This document shows, one piece after another, positions 17,694-24,269 of a stretch of DNA of 36,719 nt (its first letter is position 1; each line of letters starts with the position of its first letter). The DNA comes from Chloroflexi bacterium OLB13 (GTDB lineage Bacteria > Chloroflexota > Anaerolineae > Aggregatilineales > Phototrophicaceae). The notes under the pieces were generated by a model. That model did not search any database. It was not told the origin of the DNA and saw only the letters and a program-made list of their open reading frames with translations. A program made the position numbers and the translations under genes. Location: positions 1 to 36,719 of the forward strand of contig JZRA01000081.1 in assembly GCA_001567485.1 (NCBI GenBank). The letters are read 5' to 3'.

Positions 17694-19124
17694 TTACCGC
17701 TGGCCGAGCAGGTGCTTGCGCGCAGTTTCGAGCTGTTCGCAGATTTCGGGCGCGCTGGCGCACAGCTCCGTGACCTTCTTGATGCCGCTGATGACGGTGC
17801 TGTGCGTGCGATCCCCCAGCCCCGCGCCGATCTGGATGAGGGACAGGTCGGTCAGTTCGCGCGCGAGGCTCATCACCGCCTGCCGTGCGAGGCTGACGGC
17901 TTTCGTGCGGCCCTTGCCGAGGATCTCCTCGACGCTGACGCCGAACACGCTGGAGACGACGCGGGTGATCTCGTCGAGCGTGAGCGCCCGATTGTGTACG
18001 CGCGGGCCTTCGAGGCGGCGCAGGATGTGTGCGGCGTCGTCACGCTTGATCGGCGCGGCGGTCAGGCGCACGCGCGCGGCGATCATGTTGAACGCGCCCT
18101 CAAGCTCGCGCGCGCTGGCGACCGATTCGGCGATCACCTGCACCACCGGATCGCTCAGCGTGATGTTCTGTTCGTGCGTCCACAGCTTCACAATCGCCAT
18201 GCGCACCTCAAGCTCCATCGGCGCGATGTCGACCACCAGCCCGCCTGAGAAGCGCGAGCGCAGCCGTTCTTCCAACGGCGCGAGGTCGGCCGGCGCGCGA
18301 TCGCTGGCGACGATGATCTGCTTGCCCGACTCGCGCAGCACGTTGAACGTGTGGAAGAACTCCTCGACGGTCGAATCTTTGCCGGCGAGGAACTGCACGT
18401 CATCGACGATCAAGACATCGGCGGTGCGATATTTCTCGCGCATCATCGGGGTGGTGCGGGTGCGCAAGGCGACGACCAGATCGTTGGTGAACGCCTCGCT
18501 GGGGACGTAGATCGCGCGTCTGCCAGCGGCGCGGCTGACGTGCGCGGCGGCTTGCAGCAGGTGCGTCTTGCCGACGCCGACGCCGCCATAAATGAAAAGC
18601 GGGTTGTAATGCCGGCCGGGCGCGTCCAGCACGCTTTGAACGGCCTCATAGGCGAGGTGATTCGACGGGCCGACGACGAAACGGTCGAACGTGTACCGCG
18701 CGTTCAGCTCCATCTCAGGCAGCGACGCCGGGACGGGCGCGGGCACGCGTTCGGCGTAGGTGGGCGCGGGCGCAGCGTCGGCGACGGCGTACGTCGGCAG
18801 GGTCGGCACGCGCGCCTCGGCCATGATCTGAAACAGCGGGAGTTCCGTGTCTTGGGTGTGCGCTTTGGCGTTGTCGGCGGGCAGCAGTTCGAAGCGGATC
18901 GACGCCGCCTTGCCCCACGCATCAGACAGGACGCGCGCGACGTTGCGATACAGCCGGTGCTGCAGCATGTCGCGGGCGAAGGTGTTGCGAACCCCTACAA
19001 TAAAAGTATCGCCCTCGAACCGCAGGAAGCGCGCATCGCGCACCCACGTGTCGAACTTGGCTTGGTCGAGCTGCAGCTGCAGCTGGTGGTACGTCGTTTC
19101 CCAAGCGTCTTGCGGGGTTAGCAT
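17694..19124 (-). CDS. dnaA: Chromosomal replication initiator DnaA
   Basis: 476 residues. Domain I covers about 1-85 (AWETTYHQLQLQLDQAKFDTWV), the Pro/Ala-rich linker about 86-135, and the AAA+ domain about 140-345 with Walker A GGVGVGKTHL (180-189), Walker B VLIVDDVQFL (237-246) and the sensor-2 stretch SARELEGAFN. Domain IV covers about 375-476. The retained Arg of RQAVMSLARELT (Arg414) fits the minor-groove reader, but the signature helix reads GLGDRTHSTVISG where most DnaA proteins have GGRDHSTV, and the usual Pro of SLPEIG is Ile429. The family initiates replication by binding DnaA boxes at oriC and melting AT-rich DNA. dnaN does not lie nearby. AAGGA lies 12 bp before the ATG. Confidence 0.96.
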   Translation of the reverse strand: MLTPQDAWETTYHQLQLQLDQAKFDTWVRDARFLRFEGDTFIVGVRNTFARDMLQHRLYRNVARVLSDAWGKAASIRFELLPADNAKAHTQDTELPLFQIMAEARVPTLPTYAVADAAPAPTYAERVPAPVPASLPEMELNARYTFDRFVVGPSNHLAYEAVQSVLDAPGRHYNPLFIYGGVGVGKTHLLQAAAHVSRAAGRRAIYVPSEAFTNDLVVALRTRTTPMMREKYRTADVLIVDDVQFLAGKDSTVEEFFHTFNVLRESGKQIIVASDRAPADLAPLEERLRSRFSGGLVVDIAPMELEVRMAIVKLWTHEQNITLSDPVVQVIAESVASARELEGAFNMIAARVRLTAAPIKRDDAAHILRRLEGPRVHNRALTLDEITRVVSSVFGVSVEEILGKGRTKAVSLARQAVMSLARELTDLSLIQIGAGLGDRTHSTVISGIKKVTELCASAPEICEQLETARKHLLGQR

Positions 19125-19208
19125 AGCTGTGCATCATCCTTGTGTGGGGCGAACGGCAGGGAACACAAAGTCGAACCGCAGTGGCATTGAGCCTTGCGCC
19201 TGTCTTTC

Positions 19209-19266
19209 GCGGGTGAAAATCCGCTGTCGTGCTGATGAAATTCGTGTCGAGGGCGAAAATCCGCCC
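19209..19266. repeat. Paired GGGYGAAAATCCGC repeats in the dnaA leader
   Basis: Two 14-mers, GGGTGAAAATCCGC (19211-19224) and GGGCGAAAATCCGC (19251-19264), lie exactly 40 bp apart in the same orientation. Each sits in a small inverted repeat (GCGG...CCGC at 19209-19224; GGGCG...CGCCC at 19251-19266). They lie between the putative dnaA promoter and the dnaA start, so on the transcribed leader as its reverse complement. Confidence 0.6.
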
Positions 19267-19326
19267 TAGTGGGCCCCGCCGAGGGTTGTAGTCTAGCGGG
19301 GCGGTGCTGGTTTGAAACTGAGCGCC

Positions 19327-19355
19327 AGTATACCCCAACATAGAGGGCGTCTCAA
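19327..19355 (-). promoter_or_regulatory. Putative dnaA promoter (TTGAGA-17-TATACT)
   Basis: On the minus strand TTGAGA (19350-19355) and TATACT (19327-19332) each match the consensus at 5 of 6 positions, with a 17-bp spacer. The leader would be about 195 nt long and contain the paired GAAAATCCGC repeats. The putative origin boxes start 35 bp upstream of this promoter. Confidence 0.65.
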
Positions 19356-19389
19356 GAAGGGCGGCGCGGAGTCAGCCGAAAATTTAGGT

Positions 19390-19612
19390 TTGGGATATGC
19401 GAGTCGTGCGGGATTTTTTAGCTTGGGAAATGTCAGCGCGAGTCGGCGCGCGCGGCCCGCACGAAACGTCGAACAAAAAGACTGAAACCTACGATATCCC
19501 AAGTGTTTGTTCTAATCTTCACAAGCACATCTTGGGATAACTTTTACCATATATGGTTAAACGTTCCCTCAGGCGTCGACCGGAAATTAAGGTTGGAAAG
19601 ATTAGAAATATC
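19390..19612. other. Candidate replication origin with non-canonical DnaA boxes
   Basis: The 763-bp gap between dnaA and spoVS holds no gene and is clearly more AT-rich than its surroundings. It has four 9-mers of form TTGGGAWAW (reverse WTWTCCCAA): 19390-19398 (TTGGGATAT), 19423-19431 (TTGGGAAAT), 19494-19502 (reverse strand, TTGGGATAT) and 19532-19540 (TTGGGATAA). They resemble the DnaA box TTATCCACA but have CAA in place of ACA at the 3' end. Next to the last box are the palindrome ACCATATATGGT (19546-19557) and AT-rich sequence to about 19612, suitable for an unwinding element. No canonical DnaA box was seen here. Position next to dnaA, repeated boxes and AT-rich DNA suggest oriC. 19613-19880 shows nothing else definite. 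Confidence 0.55.
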
Positions 19613-19887
19613 GCGCGGTGTGGGTTATTGAGTCGTTGACTGCATGCGAACAGATGAGAATCCGCCGGTGTTTCTCGCCCACCAATCCCCGAATCGTACC
19701 GCTGGGGCAGCAGGGCGCGGGCGGAAAAAGATGACAGCGTAGGCGCGACGGGTGTATGACTTTAGTACTAACTCCGCGCAAGAATGCTTAATGTCCTGAA
19801 CGTCAATATTCGGTCTACAATGATAATCACAGATTTTACGAATAGCCCGTGTACTTGCGCTAGAAAGTTTACTAATACGAACACATC

Positions 19888-20226
19888 ATGTTTCAAGATG
19901 ATCACGAACAGCTCAATACAAACCGTCCTAACGCACCGCTCGATGCCGGTTGCGCCGACCTGAAGCCGATGCGCGTGGCCGCGCAGTCCACCCCGCGCAA
20001 GGTAGCGGGCGCGATTGCCGGCATGGTGCGCGACTCCGGATGCGCCGAACTTCACGCGGTGGGTGCGGATTCGGTGAACCAGACGGCCAAGGCCGTTGCG
20101 CTCGCCAAGCACTTCCTCGCCGACGACAACATCCGCGTCGTCACCGACATCGACTTCCTGACCGTGCAGATCAACGGGAGCGAGCGCAACGCGATGCGGT
20201 TCAGCGTGCGCCGCGTCTTGAACTAG
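19888..20226 (+). CDS. spoVS: SpoVS-family (stage V sporulation protein S-like) protein
   Basis: 112 residues. After about 25 variable residues, the core LKPMRVAAQSTPRKVAGAIAGMVRDSGCAELHAVGADSVNQTAKAVALAKHFLADDNIRVVTDIDFLTVQINGSERNAMRFSVRRV matches the SpoVS pattern (SxPxxVAGAIAG, E-A-GA-xxNQAxKAVAIA, IxGxERxAxxF). SpoVS proteins have an Alba-like fold and are found in spore formers and in many non-sporulating phyla; the biochemical role is unsettled, with nucleic acid binding suggested. No clear ribosome binding site precedes the ATG; GATAAT/TACAAT words at 19816-19827 may be a -10. It diverges from dnaA across the origin-like region, and its stop overlaps the aminotransferase stop. Confidence 0.9.
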   Translation: MFQDDHEQLNTNRPNAPLDAGCADLKPMRVAAQSTPRKVAGAIAGMVRDSGCAELHAVGADSVNQTAKAVALAKHFLADDNIRVVTDIDFLTVQINGSERNAMRFSVRRVLN

Positions 20227-21413
20227 ACCGGCAGCGTGTCGACCTGCGCCGCGAGGCCGTGACGGACGGCGAACCGCCCGATGCGCTCCAGCGCGCGCTC
20301 GATATTGGCGCAGCTGGCCGTATAGCTGGCACGGATGAACCCGGCCCCGCTTGCGCCGAACGCACTGCCGGGAACCACCGCGACCCGTTCTTCGCGCAGT
20401 AAAGTCTCGCAGAATTCCTCGTCGGTCAGGCCGGTCGGCCGGATATCCGGAAAGGCGTAGAACGCGCCGCGCGGCTCGAAACACGGCAGGCCGATCCGGT
20501 TGAACCCGTCCACGATCAGGCGGCGGCGGCGGTCGTAATCACAGCGCATCGCCTCGACCGCGTCCTCGCCGTGTTCAAGCGCTTCGACCGCCGCGGCCTG
20601 TCCCATCGTCGGGGCGGACATGATGAGGTATTGGTGCAGCTTGCGCATCGCGTCCATGATCGGCGCAGGAGCCAGCGCATATCCAATGCGCCAGCCCGTC
20701 ATCGCGTAGGACTTACTCATGCCGCTGAGTACGATCGTCCGTTCACGCATGCCGGGTAAGCTGGCGACGTTGATGTGTTCGACGCCGTATACCAGCCGTT
20801 CGTAGATTTCATCGCTGATAACCAGCAGATCATGGCGAACGGCGACATCCGCCAGCTCGGCCAGATGTTCTGGCGTCAGGACAGCGCCAGTCGGGTTGTT
20901 CGGATAACTGATCAGGATCGCCTTCGTGCGCGGTGTGATGCGCGCTTCGAGTTCCGCGCCGGTGACCTGAAACCCGTGCTCGACGAAGGTCGGCACCGGC
21001 ACCGGGACGCCCCCCGCCATCTCGACGGCAGCCGCGTTCGCGACGAAGCACGGCTCGACCACCAGCACCTCGTCGCCGGGGTCGCAGATCGCCTTGAGCG
21101 CGAGATACAGCGCCTCACTCACGCCGACCGTCACTAGAACCTCATCCGCCGCGCCGTATTCCAATCCGTACAGGCGGCGCATCTGCGCGCTGATCGCCCG
21201 GCGCAGTTCAATCGCCCCGCTGTTGCTGGTGTATGCGGTTTGTCCGGTCAGCACGCAGTCCGCGCCGACTCGCGCGATGTGCTGCGGGGTTGCGAAGTCC
21301 GGCTCACCGATTCCAAGTGTGATCACGTCGGTCATGGTGGCGGCGATGTCGAAGTAGCGGCGGATTCCTGAAGGACGAAGCTGCTGAACGTTCTTGCTGA
21401 TGAAGGTGCGCAT
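20223..21413 (-). CDS. PLP-dependent class I/II aminotransferase
   Basis: 396 residues with fold-type I aminotransferase marks: ITLGIGEPDF near the N-terminus, TSNSGAIELRRAI, substrate-pocket Asn173 in YPNNPTGAV, Asp201 and Tyr204 in ISDEIYERLVY, the PLP lysine Lys234 in SGMSKSYAMTGWRIGY, and a C-terminal Arg in FIRASYTA. This is the aspartate/aromatic/alanine aminotransferase group (PatA/AspC-like); substrate specificity cannot be read with confidence. The ribosome binding site is weak. The gene is monocistronic as far as seen, and its TAG overlaps the spoVS TAG tail to tail. Confidence 0.9.
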   Translation of the reverse strand: MRTFISKNVQQLRPSGIRRYFDIAATMTDVITLGIGEPDFATPQHIARVGADCVLTGQTAYTSNSGAIELRRAISAQMRRLYGLEYGAADEVLVTVGVSEALYLALKAICDPGDEVLVVEPCFVANAAAVEMAGGVPVPVPTFVEHGFQVTGAELEARITPRTKAILISYPNNPTGAVLTPEHLAELADVAVRHDLLVISDEIYERLVYGVEHINVASLPGMRERTIVLSGMSKSYAMTGWRIGYALAPAPIMDAMRKLHQYLIMSAPTMGQAAAVEALEHGEDAVEAMRCDYDRRRRLIVDGFNRIGLPCFEPRGAFYAFPDIRPTGLTDEEFCETLLREERVAVVPGSAFGASGAGFIRASYTASCANIERALERIGRFAVRHGLAAQVDTLPV

Positions 21414-21550
21414 CGACGGCGGTTTCTACCTGTCACAGGATAGGGTCAGAACACTGTGACGTATCATACGCACGCGCCCGGATCGCGTCATGAGGCGGAT
21501 CGGCGCAATTTGGACGACTGCTTTCCTACAATGTGTACGAAACCGTGCCG

Positions 21551-22030
21551 CTATACGATAAACAGCACGATCAGCGCGGCATACACCAACACGACAAACA
21601 GCGATGTACGGACGATCACTGCGTTGTCGAGGCCGCCCTCAACGTACCCGGTGGTGCGCAAGAAACGCTGTTTGGCGAGTTCACCCAGCAGATAGAACCC
21701 GCAGAACAGCAGCGGCGCGACCTGAAGCGCGGGATCACGCAGCAGCGCCAGCACCATGCCGGCATGTCCGGCGGTGTTCAGCACGGCGAACAGCAGGGAG
21801 ACGACCTCGCGCTGGATCACCCGGAACGCCAGTTGAACCAGTGTGCCGAGCGACAGCCCGATGAGCAGCAGTACCGCCAGCAGGCGTGGATGCCCGTCGA
21901 GCGCAAGCGGCGCGCCGGAGGTATTCAGCGCCGCCGCGACCCCGATCACCAGCGCGATTCCCTTGAGCGCCGTCTCGATCCAACCGTACAGCCCCCAGTT
22001 GACGATCCGCCAGCCAGACATCTCGCTCAT
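21551..22030 (-). CDS. Small membrane protein coupled to the amidase gene
   Basis: 159 residues from the ATG at 22030, whose ATGA overlaps the amidase stop; GGAGG lies just upstream inside the amidase gene. About four membrane helices are visible (WIETALKGIALVIGVAAAL, LLAVLLLIGLSLGTLVQLAF, GMVLALLRDPALQVAPLLFCGFYLL, VIVRTSLFVVLVYAALIVLFIV). No family was recognised. Overlapping stop and start codons suggest translational coupling with the amidase. Confidence 0.7.
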   Translation of the reverse strand: MSEMSGWRIVNWGLYGWIETALKGIALVIGVAAALNTSGAPLALDGHPRLLAVLLLIGLSLGTLVQLAFRVIQREVVSLLFAVLNTAGHAGMVLALLRDPALQVAPLLFCGFYLLGELAKQRFLRTTGYVEGGLDNAVIVRTSLFVVLVYAALIVLFIV

Positions 22031-23601
22031 CCCGCCTCCGACCGCGCGATCTCGTAGGCATGGCCCCAGCGCAGCAGGTCGGCGTCGCGCAGCCACCCGC
22101 TGAAGAGCGTGACGCCCAGCGGCTCGCCCGAGTCACGGCGGCCGGCCGGCAGGGTAAGCGCGGGATAGCCGGCCCGTGAATGATACGGCGAGGCATAGTT
22201 GGCGAAATCGGCGAAGAACGCGACATCGTATTTGCGCAGCGCGTCGTTGATGGCGTCCCGATAGGCGATCACCGTCGCGTCGACAAGGTCGTTGTAAAGG
22301 GCCAACACCTCGTCGCTCAGCCCGGCCGCTTGTTCGATATACGTCTGACCGTATGGGACGCGCGCCTCCGCCTGCTCCGCGTTATAGGCTACCAGCTCCG
22401 CCAGCGTCTGGATCGGCGCACGATCGCCCTGCGCGTGCAAGAACGCCTCGACACCGAGCCGGTAGCCCATGAGCAGGATCTGGAAGCTGTCGCTGGCGAG
22501 CCGTTCGTCCGTTTCCTTACCGGCGAACTCCGCCAGCGGCGGCACACGCACGACCACCGCGCCCGCCCCGGTCAGCCAACGGGCGATCTGTGCGTGAACT
22601 GTAGAATCGCCGGTGCGGACGTCCTCCTCACGCGTGACCAGACCGACACGAACACCGCGCAGCCCGTCCGGTTGGAGGCCGATAGTGTAGTCGAGGCCGA
22701 ACCCGCCAATCGCCTCCGCCGACGCCGGATCGGTGTCGTCACGGTCGCTGGCGATAACCATCATCAGCGCGGCGGCGTCAGCAGCGGTGCGTGCCAGCGG
22801 GCCGGCCGTATCGAACGCGTCGGTGATCGGCACGATCCGATCACGACTCACCAGCCCGACCGACGGCTTGAGGCCGACGACGCCGTTCTGTGACGCCGGG
22901 TAGACGATGCTGCCGGTCGTCTCGCTGCCGATGCTCAGGGGCGTAAGGCCGAGCGCTACCGCGACGCACGACCCGCTGCTGCTGCCGCCGGCATCGAACA
23001 GGCCGAACGGATTGCGCGTATGTCCACCCAACACGCTGAACCCGTTGATCGATCCCTGCGTGTAGAAGTTCGCCCACTCCGACAGGTTGTTCTTGGCGAG
23101 GATCACCGCGCCGGCCTTGCGCAGCAGCGTAACGAGGTACGCGTCGCGGTCGGTGATCAGGGCTGCCAGCGCGGCCGCCCCGGCCGACGTGTGCATCGCG
23201 TCACCGGTGCCGATATTCGCCTTGAGCGTGACCGGGATGCCGTGCAGCGGCCCGCGCACGCGCCCTTCCGAACGTTCGGCGTCCAACTGCGCGGCGATGC
23301 GCAGCGCGTCCGGGTTCAGCTCAAGGACGGCGTTGTGCCGACCGTGGTCGATCCGGCGGATGCGCTCGACGTAGTAGGCGACAAGTTCGGCCGACGTCGT
23401 CTCGCGCCGGGACAGCGCGGCTTGGATTTGCGCGACGCTTGCCCCCTGAATCCGCGCGTCCAGCACGCCGATGCGCCCCGGCGTCAGCGCGTCGATCGCC
23501 GCGTCGAACGGCGTGAAGTCCAACGACTGCTTGAGGGGGCTGTCGGCGTCTTCGGCCTGTGCTTTGGCCTGCATATCGACATAATCGTCGGAACGCGTCA
23601 T
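22027..23601 (-). CDS. Amidase signature family protein, peptide-amidase-like
   Basis: 524 residues from the ATG at 23601, which has AAGGA 8 bp upstream; the frame to 23691 is non-coding extension. The Ser-cisSer-Lys triad is present: Lys127 in [11 protein letters not shown], the Gly/Ser-rich loop [15 protein letters not shown] (205-211), and nucleophile Ser231 in [16 protein letters not shown]. The following [37 protein letters not shown] closely follows bacterial peptide amidases, which hydrolyse C-terminal amides, rather than GatA. GatB/GatC genes are absent from the window. No signal peptide is visible, so it is probably cytoplasmic. The true substrate is unknown. Confidence 0.9.
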   Translation of the reverse strand: MTRSDDYVDMQAKAQAEDADSPLKQSLDFTPFDAAIDALTPGRIGVLDARIQGASVAQIQAALSRRETTSAELVAYYVERIRRIDHGRHNAVLELNPDALRIAAQLDAERSEGRVRGPLHGIPVTLKANIGTGDAMHTSAGAAALAALITDRDAYLVTLLRKAGAVILAKNNLSEWANFYTQGSINGFSVLGGHTRNPFGLFDAGGSSSGSCVAVALGLTPLSIGSETTGSIVYPASQNGVVGLKPSVGLVSRDRIVPITDAFDTAGPLARTAADAAALMMVIASDRDDTDPASAEAIGGFGLDYTIGLQPDGLRGVRVGLVTREEDVRTGDSTVHAQIARWLTGAGAVVVRVPPLAEFAGKETDERLASDSFQILLMGYRLGVEAFLHAQGDRAPIQTLAELVAYNAEQAEARVPYGQTYIEQAAGLSDEVLALYNDLVDATVIAYRDAINDALRKYDVAFFADFANYASPYHSRAGYPALTLPAGRRDSGEPLGVTLFSGWLRDADLLRWGHAYEIARSEAG

Positions 23602-23767
23602 AGGAACCGTCCTTGCGGTGTCGCGCAGCAGAGTTCGATTGTAGCGCGGCTGTCGAAAAGGCGCGGGCGATGCGTGACGAGAGAACGCCAAGTGAGCCGG
23701 CCGCGACGTTTGCCCCTGAGCGCCGCCGTTCCTGATAAAATAGCCTCAGAGCAAGGGGGCGACCCGT

Positions 23768-24070
23768 ATGTCTGCCACACACGAACGCCTGCACGCCAAA
23801 GTCACGGGACGGGTGCAGGGCGTCAGCTTTCGCTATTACACCACACAGCAAGCGCTCGCATTGGGGCTGTCGGGCTGGGTCATGAACCTGCCGGATGGGC
23901 GCACCGTCGAGGTGATCGCCGAGGGGCCGCGCAAAGACCTGCAAGCCCTGCTCGATTGGCTGCGCCACGGCCCCAGCGGCGCACGCGTGATCAACGTCGC
24001 GTATACGTGGGAGGCCGCGACGGATCAGTACACCGGGTTTCGGACACGCCACGGCGTCTACGACGAGTGA
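23768..24070 (+). CDS. acyP: Acylphosphatase
   Basis: 100 residues, the normal size. The catalytic Arg22 lies in GRVQGVSFRYYT and Asn40 in GWVMNLPDGRTVEVIAEG, the two family signatures. It hydrolyses acyl phosphates such as acetyl phosphate or carbamoyl phosphate in the cytoplasm. AAGGGGG precedes the ATG, and GATAAAAT at about 23733-23740 may serve as a -10. The gene stands alone, divergent from the amidase gene. Confidence 0.95.
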   Translation: MSATHERLHAKVTGRVQGVSFRYYTTQQALALGLSGWVMNLPDGRTVEVIAEGPRKDLQALLDWLRHGPSGARVINVAYTWEAATDQYTGFRTRHGVYDE

Positions 24071-24269
24071 GCGCAACGTTCATCGTTTCCGTGTCGCACG
24101 ACGATGTGTCATGGGTGTGTCGTTATCGTTCTAAGACGGAGCGCCGGTGGAATGATAATCCGCCGTGTGGAACCTCGCCTTAATCCCCCGGCAGGCTGTC
24201 CTTCCTGCCCCCTGACCCTCAAAGACGTTATACTAGGCCGGCATCGTCTGGTCTCAGTAACGAACGATC

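Noticed and set aside
19768..20484. 238-codon minus-strand open frame over the spoVS gene
   Set aside because: It overlaps both spoVS and the end of the aminotransferase; its sequence is low-complexity Arg-rich and then hydrophobic, without family features.
24190..24212. GGCAGG/CCTGCC hairpin after the acylphosphatase gene as a terminator
   Set aside because: A short 6-bp stem with no T-run, and more than 100 bp past the stop; not convincing.
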